Source: Athripsodes cinereus
Lineage: Eukaryota; Arthropoda; Insecta; Trichoptera; Leptoceridae
Direction of reading: 5' to 3'
Length of the DNA stretch: 64,000 bases
NCBI GenBank assembly: GCA_947579605.1
Contig: OX388307.1
Coordinates: 9,649,237-9,713,236, forward strand
Below, piece by piece: positions 22,101-32,720 of this stretch (positions are counted from its first letter, which is position 1; each line of letters opens with the position of its first letter). Made by a program: the position numbers and the translations under genes. The notes beneath the pieces are model-generated. The model made no database searches. It saw only the letters and a program-made list of their open reading frames with translations, and was not told the origin of the DNA.

Positions 22101-25100
22101 ACCCGGCTGACGCAGCAGATCCCATCTTGATACCCACACATCTACGAATGTCTTAAAGCGTGAAGCGTTTGTGGCATTTAGAAACACTTCCCCAAACCAG
22201 ATGGGTCGAGGAGTGTCAACAGTCATACCCAGAATCATTTCCTCTCTTGCATCCATCATCAAAGGACATTCCCAAAGGATATGTTCCGCATATTGAGCTC
22301 CTGTCCCACATGTGCACCATGGATTATCGGTCAATGCTAGCTCAAAAAGTTTACCTCTTAACTGCCCATGTCCAGTGATAAGCTGTACGGAAAAATGGTC
22401 AAGGGACAAGTAGCTCATTCTCAGTCTTTCACGGACATCTGGAAAGAACTTGTAGACAAGTCTACCCGTTCCTCCAGTGGTCCATCTGTCTTGCCAAACA
22501 CTCATTGTTCTCTCACGAATCCTGCCGATTGCCCTAGATATATCCCTTATCCCGATTCCTGCTTCAACAGGTATACCAAGATACTCCACACGTCTTCCAG
22601 CCCTGACACCCCGTCGAGCTACACAATCTAAAATTTCGAGATCTGCCGGTAAGACACCAGCAATAACTGGAAGGCCATCACTTGCAGCCGTTCGGTAGGC
22701 ACCCGTTACCGCGAGCAGGGGAAGCCTCTGACCTCTAAGCACAGCGAGGGACACGGTACCCACAGACAACCTGTGTGACCAAACCCGAGCAGCGTATGTG
22801 ATTTGAGGCACATACGTTCCCCTGTATATAGTCTTCACAGCCCGGCTCTTAAGTCCCCACATTCCTCGAGTGAGTTTTCGCAACGTGAAGAAAAGCACGC
22901 TTGCTTTTGTGGCAATAGCCTTCGCATGTGGGATAAACGAAAATCCCCTATTCAGAGTGACACCCAGATACCGAACTTCATCGACCACCTTAACAGGTAG
23001 ACCATCCATTCTTAGCACCGGATTCCTCCTCCGACTCAGTGTCCCCTTCATCCACATGGCGAAAGTTTTACCCGGTGAGAAACACAGTCGACTTTCCCTT
23101 CCCCAGGCAAGGATACCCTCAATCGCGATCGAAAATTTATTTTCAATTTCTCTCCTGGTCTCCCCCGAGAGAAGTAGAAGAGCATCGTCCGCGTATGCAA
23201 TAATCGTGCAGCCAGAAGGTAATGTCAGTGCCAAAAGATCGTTAAATAAAACATTCCAGAGAAATGGCCCCAAAACTGAACCTTGCGGGCACCCCATACT
23301 AACTTCTCTTTCAATAATAAGTCCCGCATGAGTAATCATCACTGAACGATTACCAAAATAGCTGCTGATGATGTTAAATAATGTTCGGGGACAGCCCCGT
23401 GACTTTAGTTTAGTTAAGATAAGTGGCCACCATGCGTTATCAAAAGCCCCAGCTATGTCTAAAAAGACTCCAATGGCATATTTCTCCTGACAGTCATCTT
23501 TCCATTCGATACAAGCATTAATGGCATCCTCAGTAGATAATAACTAATAATAGTTGACTAATATTAGTATTTATAGTACAAATTCATATTCAGCATTATT
23601 TATGAACTAAAAACAACTCTGTACCTGAGAGCCATTAGGACTCAAGTGCATTTTTGATAAAAATGGCAAATTTACAAAATTAACCGGGAATAACACAACA
23701 GTCGTGAGTCTTAAGTACAGAAATGCTTAGGGTCATAAGAATTAAAGTGCGCATCACTATGGAATATACTATATACAGCTTATTACTAGTAAAATGTTGA
23801 GATTTTTTCAATTAAAAATTGAATTTGAAAATGGCATTTTAGTATTTAAGACTAAATGGCTCTCAGGTACAGAACTATAAACTAGATAAACATAAAGGAC
23901 AAACTATTATAAGTAATTCGATGATACTGCAATACAAAATATTTTTCACATTCCAATTTACATTTCTGCCAACAGTTTAATAGTTGTCGCTCGTGAAATG
24001 TCATATTTGCCGCTATATTTTGACGTTCACATTTGCGTAGGTGGTGGTATAATTTTACAATTTATAGATGCCAAGAGTTGCGAGGGCCCTAAAAATATCC
24101 ATTTTTTACTTTTAATTGAAAAAACACCTTTAAACTTCCAAAATATAGCAATATTCTACGGCAAAATGACAGCAATTAATAATGACATCAAAAGTCGCAA
24201 ATAAAATTCTGCCAAATCCAACTAATTTTAGTCATCGGCTGTCAACAAAAATTTCATTCTGAATACGAAATCCATAGACGAAATTTATAGTTGTACTAAG
24301 GTGTCAAAATGGACTAACTAACTAAATTAGTTTGTCAGTGATATGTTATACCTAGATTTGCAATATGAATCTCAAACATGTACCATCAATAAAATCTCGT
24401 TGCGGTCCTTGGTGCCGCAATTTTTAGTTTGAAAAAAAGCGACACACATATAAATTGTTTGTAGATAACAAGAGATAGACAATATGAGAATGGGGATTAT
24501 AACAGACGACAAAGGCCGGTAGATAGAGATGGATATATACAAAAGAAAAGAGATGAATATATATTACTCAGGTATTGTACCTCGACGGGTGGGTACACAT
24601 TTTTAGAGAATATTTGTATGACATTGCGAATCTAGTTGTAACATATCACTGGTTTTAGTATGGAAAACTGTGAATACAAATTAGAACTAACTATCATGAC
24701 TCAACTATCTCCTCACACTTAGTTAGTGCAACTAAACTATTTTATGATTCAGAATTGACCATAAAATGATACGAATCCACATACCTGTGCTTCATTAGCC
24801 CATCTTCTGACTAAATCATTGGCTGTCTGGGTAAGGTGCAGAGCTGAGACAAGAGCAGCACTACTGACAGCTGGGTTTCTGTCTACAATGGCTTGCTTCA
24901 TGTACCTCTCAATGGATTGCATCATAGTGGAGTCAGTGATGCTGCACAGTGCTCTGATAGCGGCAGCACGGTACAAGTCCTCGTGCCCCGTCATATCCTT
25001 TGTCAATGAAGAAGTCACAATGATGACATCGTCAGCTATGGAGCTCAACTCCTTGATTCCCAAATAAACCATTCGCCTTAAGATTACATCCTTGGATTGA

Positions 25101-25330
25101 AACAATTTTGTCATGGCAAAGAAAGTCTCCGTGGCTTCTTGAGTGCTCAGCACCTCTCCTTGGTTGAGTAAATACAATATTTTTGTTAAAATTAATGTGC
25201 ATTTTCTATGATTGACAGGCGTTTCGTTGAAATACCTCGCCTCTTGCAGAACGCTTGTTTTTTCAATATTTTGGAACGGATTGCCTCCGACATCGTCTTC
25301 CTCTCTTTTATCACGTCTAAAAGAATTCAT
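19163..25330 (-). CDS. COPG: coatomer subunit gamma (COPI coat)
   Basis: Gamma subunit of the COPI coatomer, which coats Golgi-derived vesicles for retrograde transport to the ER and acts in the cytosol on Arf1-bound Golgi membranes. Coding exons on the minus strand: 25330-24785, 21363-21177 and 21084-19163, total 884 residues, close to the usual 870-880. The N-terminal adaptin-like HEAT solenoid runs from [18 protein letters not shown] to about residue 540, with the hallmark stretches [20 protein letters not shown], [22 protein letters not shown] and [18 protein letters not shown]. The C-terminal gamma-appendage (platform plus last subdomain) covers roughly 610-884, including [14 protein letters not shown]. 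An upstream in-frame ATG at 25348 would add six residues. The second intron is 3.4 kb and holds an R1-clade LINE and a MITE. Confidence 0.97.
21740..21806 (+). repeat. interspersed repeat tail with (AATAG)n
   Basis: Reads TGATCACTCGTAAACGAGTG, GATGGCCTTTGAAAATAG, then repeated AATAG units. The reverse complement of the same tail occurs at 37125-37185. It is the 3' end of an interspersed element of unknown class; part of 21510-21740 may belong to it. Confidence 0.6.
22030..23545 (-). mobile_element. R1-clade LINE, 5'-truncated, RT and C-terminal zinc knuckle
   Basis: The minus-strand frame 23342-22071 (423 codons) is uninterrupted and continues upstream to about 23543 with [15 protein letters not shown] (block A). 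Then come [17 protein letters not shown] (block B) and YADDALLLL (block C). Toward the end is a CxC-x8-H-x4-C knuckle ([19 protein letters not shown]), typical of R1-like elements. There is no rDNA around it, so it is a dispersed copy. It lies in the gamma-COP intron on the same strand as the gene and lacks the endonuclease and ORF1. A stop codon near 23540 (GTAGATAATAAC on the plus strand) marks the truncated 5' edge. Confidence 0.9.
23619..23872. repeat. 254-bp MITE
   Basis: Inverted termini CTGTACCTGAGAGCCATT are perfect over 18 bp and continue imperfectly inward (AGGACTCAAGTGCATTTTT versus TAGTCTTAAATACTAAAATG). The flanking word AACT occurs at 23615-23618 and 23873-23876. No coding capacity. 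It lies in the gamma-COP intron. Confidence 0.75.
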
Positions 25331-25911
25331 TTTTATAAAAACAAACACAATCTAGTCCAGAAATGAGGCAATATCGGCACCAAAAATATTGTACAACTCG
25401 GAATAACTTAACACGTCAGCCGAGCCGAACATTTCACGATTGCCAACAAAACAAGATTGTGATTTTTACAAAACATGACATGAACACAGCTGAATGCGGC
25501 GCATAGTAGCCAAATTTATGCCTTCAAAATGTTATTACAAATCACTTGAATCGGGTGGGTTGGCGTAACCGATTAATAAAATGTTATATTATCTTTATTT
25601 ATCAATTAAATGCGCAGAATTCCATACAAAAACGTTAGTTGAAAATAAAAATCTATGATTATAATATGCTTAGAGAAAAGTTTTTATCATAGAATAATAA
25701 ATATACGTACTAGATTTTATGTTTAAATTTTCCTGTTTTTTATTTTATAAATTTCATTAGTTTACCAAAAATGCACATTTAAAACCAATACCATCTGCAT
25801 CAATAGATATGTACATCATTTTAGGTGGTGTTAAAAACCCTGCATCGCCATTATGACATCATCTCTCATTTTTGAGGGTAAAAAAAACAGATAATATAAA
25901 GATTTGTATAA
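25331..25911. promoter_or_regulatory. presumed 5' UTR and promoter region of gamma-COP plus spacer
   Basis: The interval directly upstream of the gamma-COP start codon on the minus strand must contain its transcription start. No TATA box or other decisive motif was recognised. The rest is AT-rich spacer up to the element starting at 25912. Confidence 0.35.
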
Positions 25912-27301
25912 TAGGGAACTTGCACATATTTTTTTTATTCTTTAGAATCATAAATAAAGTAATCAGTAACACATATCAGTAATTTTTTTTTCGATACGTT
26001 GCTTAATTTCTGTTTTATAGCATTTTGAAATTTCGATTTTTGAATTTCCGCGAAAACACCACATCCGAAAGCGCCATTTTGATGACGTCATACGTCCCTT
26101 CGATCTCTCTGCCTACAGATGCTTAGTACATTTCTTAGTATATATCTATTAGTTAGACGAGGTTATTAATTTACTGTTGTGGTTTGGGTTTGCACGCTTT
26201 TTTTGCCAAAAACTTCAATATGATTAAATTTTTACGTATAAACATACATCAGTTCCTATTTTTTAATTTAGTTATAATGACGGAAAACAATTTTCTCAAG
26301 AGGCGATCGGATATTTATCATGAATATAATGATGAGCCCGCCGGTAGACGCTATAACTTTGTCTTATAATGTTATTACTAATTTGTAAATGCAATACAAA
26401 ATTGTGTAATAATTACATATATTCAATGGCAATTATTATAAATTTTCCATCATTCTTAGGTCTGATTAGTGATTACAGGTTCTAAATACGCCATTACTTT
26501 TCTGTACTGGGTGCATGGTCGGAGTGAAGATCCTGCTAAAAAATCTGTCCAATGTTATTGGAAAAAATCAAAGTTGGCTGAAGTTAGCACAGAAGTTTAA
26601 ATTTATAACTTGTGCTGAATTGAGTCATCGATCATCTACAAATATATCCACACCGAGTGAGTTTATGACAGCCATAGTGTCAAAACCAAAAGATTTTTAT
26701 TGTAAATCAGATAGTATTTTAAGGATATAGTAACAAATGTCGACACCATAAGCATCCATTACTTAATAGATGTGTTCATTAATAACATAACAATATTGAT
26801 ACTGCGAATGATTTTGTTTGTTTTGTCATTGGACGATAGATATGGAAAGCTGCAAGGAAGTCGCTGAACTTACAGTACAGTAAGCAGCTAACAATATCGG
26901 CATGCGTAGAAATAATTTATTCGGTGTCGTATAAGTTGGGTATATTTGCACATCTTGGACTACACAATATTTGTATGATCTTTTTGGAAACATTTGTATC
27001 AATCCAAGATATATTTACCTACTTCGAAAATGTTAAAAACCGGACTCAAATACCAAGCGATTGTTAATCCCATACATTACGATAAACAACAAAACATCAC
27101 TCAGGACATGTGACGTCACAAATGCAATTACCAACAATATGGCGTTCAAACAGCGGGCGAAAAATCGTGATTTTATTTATTAAAATAATAAATGATAAAT
27201 ATTTATTTTTGAGTTTTTATCAAAATATAATCGATATATAACCTTTTTTCTACCTAATTAATGCATTTCACAAAATATTCCTCTCGAGTGCAAGTTCCCT
27301 A
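25912..27301 (+). mobile_element. DNA transposon remnant with TGACGTCA near both ends (copy 1)
   Basis: The ends are perfect inverted repeats over at least 14 bp (TAGGGAACTTGCAC at both termini; 16 bp if the flanking AA/TT is included). TGACGTCA sits at 26083-26090, 171 bp from the left end, and at 27111-27118, 183 bp from the right end. Around each is a GCGCCAT/ATGGCGTTC motif. The inside holds broken coding pieces on the plus strand (see 26279-26730). Flanks are TTGTATAA and TTGTGCTT, only partly alike, so the target duplication is unresolved. The ends and subterminal zones are homologous to the element at 28442-29990. Confidence 0.7.
26279..26730 (+). pseudogene. decayed transposon protein, two exon-like pieces
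   Basis: Piece 1: an ATG at 26279 opens a 30-codon basic and acidic frame (TENNFLKRRSDIYHEYNDEP) ending in TAA. Piece 2: after an acceptor-like TGATTACAG at about 26480 the frame reads SKYAITFLYWVHGRSEDPAK and SVQCYWKKSKLAEV. It then continues, after a frameshift near 26595, as KFKFITCAELSHRSS. The FLYWxHxRxExP ... CYWKKSxL ... KFITxxE pattern reminds me of insect transposon ORFs that also carry SWIM and YqaJ-type nuclease domains. That resemblance is from memory and unverified. Confidence 0.4.
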
Positions 27302-27310
27302 TTGTGCTTA

Positions 27311-27587
27311 TAGACCATTAAAGGTCACGTGGTTTTGTCTATGGATTTGCTTTTGCTTGGGGGGCAAACAATCAGATTGCGCAAATCATCCTTGTAAGAT
27401 CTTATGCCATAAGAGAAAAAAAAGAAAGTCAGACGACAAAATAATAACAAAATCGACACTGACAGTTTTTTTGATTATTAGGTATTCTTTAGGCGTTCCA
27501 CCTAATGTTACACCGTAATCGTCTGTTGTGTTGGGATGCCTGATGCCCCTCAATGATTTTTCTGTGACGTCATCCTTTAATGGTCTA
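27311..27587. repeat. MITE with TAGACCATTAAAGG termini, copy 1
   Basis: Inverted termini TAGACCATTAAAGG are perfect over 14 bp. The right side includes TGACGTCA at 27565-27572 and the left side GTCACGTGG. A second copy lies at 30239-30495 with matching interior blocks (GGGGGGCAAACA, AGTCAGACGACAAAATAAT, TGATGCCCCTCAATGAT). It starts 9 bp after the right end of the 25912-27301 element. No intact protein. Confidence 0.85.
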
Positions 27588-28177
27588 TTGTATATATAAT
27601 TATTTTTAATGTGTTTATTATTTTATTTTATCTCAATAAAATATTTGAATTTGAATCTTTATTCAGCATGGATATATTTCCTTAATTTATTACATTTTTC
27701 TTTGTTCGTGAACGTCCTCCACAATAAAGTAGAACTTGTGACTTGTGAGTGTGAAAGGAAGTTGTCTTCGTAAAGTATAATTCTGGCTAAGAACATTCAT
27801 AAGGGTGAACGCCAATAAGGATTAAAGAAATAGAAGAGAGAGTTTAATGATAAAAAATATTGAAAAGCTGTACAATTTCCATACATTTTAGCCAAAGAGC
27901 AACTAATTATATATTTTACTCTTTATTTTTAAGCATAAGCATTACCATATCCGATAGTGATGTCTATTCTCTATTACCCGTTTTCACAAGTAACGGATAT
28001 TTTAATCAACTACTGACCGATCTGCAATTAACTTTGACGGCAATTTTTTTTTACCGAACCTGCATACCGGTAATTAAAAGTAGCGAGTAGATACCGAAAT
28101 CGAATCGTTATGTCGTTCCATCTTGTGTTGCCGAGAAGTGAGCGTACCTATAAATATTTTTTTTTTAACGCGGCGGT
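27588..28177. other. AT-rich spacer, nothing recognised
   Basis: No coding frame with support, no inverted termini and no RNA gene were recognised here. Confidence 0.5.
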
Positions 28178-28441
28178 AGAATTGCCATCAGCGTGACCAG
28201 ATTTGATAATTTCCTACTTTTTTGAGGCATTGGCAACTACTACACTAATACAAGTACTACCAACTACTATAAGTACTACCAATTACCGACTAAATAGTCG
28301 GTAATTGGTAAAAAAAGTATCAGGTATTTGGAAAAAGTACCCGATACGTAATAATTCAAAAACAATTGTCGGTACATCGTAGAAAAAGGTACTGCAAGAA
28401 AATATTGTAAGAAAACCGAGGAGTTTTTGAAATACTTCAAA

Positions 28442-29990
28442 TGGGCCAGTTGCGGATTTTTTTTTTATTGATTAAATATGTTAAACAGCACGTAAGAATC
28501 ACGAATATAGGCATAATTTTATTATATTTAGCTTAGTTTTGGAGAAATCAGCATTTGAAATTTGAAAAATAATATTCCCGCAAAAACGCCATCCATTACC
28601 TTCCATCTTGTGATGACGTCACTTCATCCGAGCGTGTCTGTGGTTTTCTGTCTTGTACGGCGTTTAAATGTAGTTCGTTTACGTTTTTTCCGTGTTATTT
28701 TTAAATATTTATTTATTATAAGCACAAAACAGATAATACCTACCGCATATATAAAGTATAGAAAAAATGTAAATCTTTCAGAGATCAAATCTATCATCCA
28801 ACACAATGCGCCACAATTAGTTTAAATAGAACAGAAATCGTCAGCTCATTATTTAAAAGAACTATTTATTTATTATCTACTATTATCGTCATAACATATT
28901 CCGTATATATAGTGGTTTGTAAATGTTGTATAGACTTGAGATAAAAAATTGAAAATAGAAAACAATAGTTTAAAGCTGGTATTACATATCTTTAACTGGA
29001 ACAATAAAAGTTTGGTTTTGTAAAGGTCAATCTGACAATATTACCAAAAGTATCTACATTAATGATGTGCGATTTTTTGTCACAAATAGAGATTTTATAG
29101 AGAATAATTTTCCATCGCATATAGTTTTCAAGATCTTCTTCTAACTGAAATCAAAACAGGGAAAAAATATTGATTCAATAAGTCGTTCGTTCGTTCAGTC
29201 TACCTTGGTACGGGCTCATGCCCAGTTAGGTAGACATTAGTGACTTATCTTTTAAAAACTGTTTTGTAAATAAAATAAATAAATAAATAAAAATAAATTA
29301 AACAAGAAACAATAAATGTCGTAATAATAATAGACATTACAGCATGGTCGAAACATATCTCTAAATTCAATATAATCTCAAATACATTATCATGTCTCCT
29401 TCGTGTTTTCCCGTAAATACGTATTTTTCAAATAGTTTTATTAAAATTCTTTTTACAAATTAATATAATATTATACTGAAATTATCCTCGCAAACATAGC
29501 GACTAACATTGGATAAAACTTTATTTTTCTTATCGTCTCTTTTGATCACCATACACCACTTTTTCCTTTTTACCAGGTCTGTAGGCACGCAAATAAATGC
29601 TTTATTTGGAGCTGTAAGCGTGGTGTCTGAGCATAGTGGCTCTATGCAATATTTATAAAATTTATTTGTAGACATTTTTAAACATAAAAATAATAATTTT
29701 GTCTGTAAAGACCGGGAAAATGCAACGAACAGCGAACATTCACTTCTCAAACAAACTGGATAAACATGTGACCTCGAGAAATTCGAATAAAATGACGTCA
29801 CATCCGCCATTGACCAACTACGTCGCGTTTTGATAACTGTCAAATTTTAATGATTTTATATTTTATTTTTACGTATGAAAAAGTGTTTTTTATACATTTT
29901 AAACCTCAAATTATTAATATGTGACCTTCAATTTACGTACTTCAAGTATTTTCAGCAAAATCCCTCACTACCGCAACTCCCCCATTGCTA
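28442..29990. mobile_element. DNA transposon remnant with TGACGTCA near both ends (copy 2)
   Basis: The left end TGGGCCAGTTGCGG and the right end read inward TGGGGGAGTTGCGG are 14-bp inverted repeats resembling TAGGGAACTTGCAC of copy 1. TGACGTCA lies at 28614-28621 (172 bp inside the left end) and 29793-29800 (190 bp inside the right end). Flanking blocks match copy 1: CCCGCAAAAACGCCAT on the left, and GTTGGTCAATGGCGGATGTG on the right read inward. A THAP-type frame starts 118 bp inside the right palindrome on the minus strand. Comparison with the empty repeat copy at 62929-63050 supports an insertion with a very short or absent target duplication. Confidence 0.65.
29460..29675 (-). pseudogene. 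THAP zinc-finger domain remnant
   Basis: From the ATG at 29675 the frame reads MSTNKFYKYCIEPLC, then a 46-residue spacer with FICVP and KRKKWCMVIK, then YVCEDNF. This is the THAP C2CH pattern C-x4-C-x46-C-x2-[H], but the last ligand is Asn (CEDNF) where THAP domains have His, a single-base change. The frame stops nine residues after that cysteine. THAP domains bind DNA and are the terminal-binding part of several transposases. The position inside an inverted-repeat element suggests a transposon origin. It is probably dead. Confidence 0.6.
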
Positions 29991-30238
29991 TACCATTTTG
30001 TGAATTAAGTAGTTGACTTCCTCATTTAGTAGTTTTTGAAAATAAAATCTGGTCATACTGATTGCCATCGACACTTTTCAGCATTATACAACCGGTTAAG
30101 TCTCCATATTATAATCAGTCACGGTAACACAAAAACTTAACAGTCAATACCGGGAAAATTCACCTATCCAGATATACTGGATTAGGCTCAAAATACCAGC
30201 ATTGTGCCTGAAATATCTAACAATATTACAAGTGTCTA

Positions 30239-30495
30239 TAGACCATTAAAGGTCACGTGGTCTTGTCTATGGATTTGCTTGGGGGGCAAACAGTAAGATT
30301 GCGCAAGTTATGCCATAAGAGAAAAAAAAGAAAGTCAGACGACAAAATAATAACAAAATCGACACTGACAGTTTTTTTTTGATTATTAGGTATTCTTTAG
30401 GCATTCCACCTAATATTACATCGTAATCGTCTGTTGTCTTGGTATGCCTGATGCCCCTCAATGATTTTTCTGTGACGTCATCCTTTAATGGTCTA
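30239..30495. repeat. MITE with TAGACCATTAAAGG termini, copy 2
   Basis: Same inverted termini and interior blocks as 27311-27587, with TGACGTCA at 30473-30480 and a 20-odd-bp deletion near GGATTTGCTTGGGGGGC relative to copy 1. Non-coding. Confidence 0.85.
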
Positions 30496-32720
30496 TTATA
30501 ATAAATTTTTATGTATAAATTTATCAGTAAATCTAATTTTTGTAAATTATTTATTAAAGATTTCGGAGTTACCCCTGTAGCTGACATGGCTAAAGGTGTT
30601 ATATAAACGGACCTAGAATGCCAAATAATTTTTATTTCTCCTGCTAGTTCTGTACAAAAAATTGCGTTTTATATTGACTGGACACTAAAAATTTCTATTG
30701 TTAGATATCCCTATGGCTAGTGTGGTAGACAAACTGTTGATTATGGGGTTGTCTATTTAAATTAATACCATGCAAATGAAGAAAATTATGTATTTTGTCA
30801 ATCATGATTATTATTTTACTAAAATCAAACACAAAATTAAAATTGTTAAGTTCCTTCACCTTCATATATTCAGAGAAAACACATTTGTGTTTGATTTGAT
30901 TATTGTTTTATAACTTAGTAACTATGTATGCTCCTTATTGTGCAATAAGGTTTATTATTATTATTTGACCCTTCTCAAAATATAACTGAAAACAATAATA
31001 TCCTATTTGGGATAACCAGTGTACATTTACGTAAGAGTGGGAAAACAAGCTAAAAGAAAAACAATGCAGTACATTCATATTTATTTGACTTCCTGTACCA
31101 TATGAGATAGGTATATCATGTAATATTACTTACTAATGCTACCAAACACTTAAAAGTAGGTATATCAACACATAGCAGATTATTACCATGAAATAACAAT
31201 AATTACTGATATATAATTAAGAAACAAATATTAAATACTAATTGAATTTTTATATCAAATATAAACACATAAACAGAGTTTGATAATCTTATGGTTAATT
31301 TAATTCTCTGATAAAATTTGTATCAGAAGGAGAAAGGGAGTGTATAACAATTTTGGAAATATTTAAAAAGGTGACCAAAGAAATGTATGGCCGACAAACA
31401 ATATATTGACTCTAATACTGTTTGAATAACAAAAAAACTAAGTTGGCGACTAATACTGAGTGACAAAATGACTCATAAAATATGCTAATAGTGAGCTATT
31501 GAAAATAACTGTAAACGACCATATACTTATGTCCAAGAATTGACAGATAATGTCAAGAATAATACATCACTTTTTTATACCTACCTATTTTTTTTAAGTT
31601 GTGTGTATTTATGAGCTCTAAATTATTATTTTATAAAGATAAATTGCTCATTTAAATAAACCTAAATACATTTTTATGAGGATGGAATAAGTCGGCAGAG
31701 AGGCTCGAACTCATAACTTCCTTTTCGAAAAAAAACTATCCAGCTGCCGACCACTTTTGTTTTCATAATATTTTTTGATTATGTAAACATGTCACCTTAA
31801 ATGGAATGTTTATTATATAGTCTTAAAAATATTGAGGTATTTGTTCAACACAATGCTGTCTCCTAAATAGTTATTTATGGTCGTACAAACTGAATTACTT
31901 GGAAGCTTACTTTATTATTATGTCGTTGCTTAGTCAGTAATCTGTATACTCATTTTCGTATTTTTACAACATAAAATTTACATTTTCTGCACTTGTTTAA
32001 ATACTATCCTTTTTATTTATGGTGACATAGTTATATCTTTTCTAATGTAAGATATTCTGAAAGAATTTATTTCTTAATTTAGTGTTATTGGTATTCAATA
32101 TTTTTTTTACAAATAAATGAAAGGGAAATTATTCATAATATTTTATGACTTTCTTTGTAGGTATATATTGTAAAGCAATACCAAAAATAGTCTTATTGTT
32201 TAACAAATAATTAAATTTAAGAAGGAACTTACTACTTAAGATTTTTACACTCTTACACGATACATGTAAGATATTAGCAGCATACTCCAGGTGTAAAAGC
32301 ATCCTCTGCAAACACGTTATTGAAAGAGCAGAGATATTTAAGCATTTGAATTACTGTACATGATAAAAAATTAACTGTATGAGAATTATTTAAAACATTT
32401 TAGAGTTAATTATGCACACTAATAGATAATTCAAAAAGTGTTTTTATATAGATCATATCTTATAGTCTACGTTGAGTACATTTAGACATTTTTAGGTGGA
32501 CACTTATTAGTATAGTACAATAGTTATGTGATTATTAAATAAATGCTAAGGTAGCTTTAAAGTGATAAAATAATCAAATACATAATACAGAATGTTTTAA
32601 AGTATTATAGGAAATTGAAATATGATGTATCAACAGATTTAAATGATATACAATAAATAAAAAATCTAAAACCTAAAAAAAATTACCACTATCTTGAAAA
32701 TAACAAAATTGAAATAATTT
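30496..32720. other. AT-rich spacer, nothing recognised
   Basis: No convincing coding frame was found. Positions 31685-31760 resemble a degenerate tRNA-like sequence on the minus strand (AGTTCGAGCC as a B-box-like word) but cannot be folded into a full tRNA. The rest shows no inverted termini or homology to other parts of the window. Confidence 0.45.

Larger units (their letters stand above)
28178..30085. repeat. outer interspersed repeat, split by the insertion at 28442-29990
   Basis: The left part (28178-28441) and right part (29991-30085) are parts of one diverged repeat whose outer ends are loosely inverted: GCCATCAGCGTGACCAGATT on the left and, read inward from the right, GGCAATCAGTATGACCAGAT. 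The left part ends with GTACATCGTAGAAAAAGG ... CCGAGGAGTTTTTG. The uninterrupted equivalent at 62929-63050 continues with TATACTATTTTGAAAATT, matching TATACCATTTTGTGAATT just right of the insertion. A perfect 15-bp-arm hairpin lies at 28278-28309. Confidence 0.45.

Noticed and set aside
22870..23331. 153-codon plus-strand frame
   Set aside because: Shadow of the R1-clade reverse transcriptase on the minus strand.
22030..23545. R1 element taken as evidence for 28S rDNA
   Set aside because: Flanks are gamma-COP intron sequence, not rDNA; it is a dispersed R1-clade copy.
31685..31760. tRNA gene candidate on the minus strand
   Set aside because: Has a B-box-like GTTCGAGCC but no proper acceptor-stem pairing or anticodon arm.
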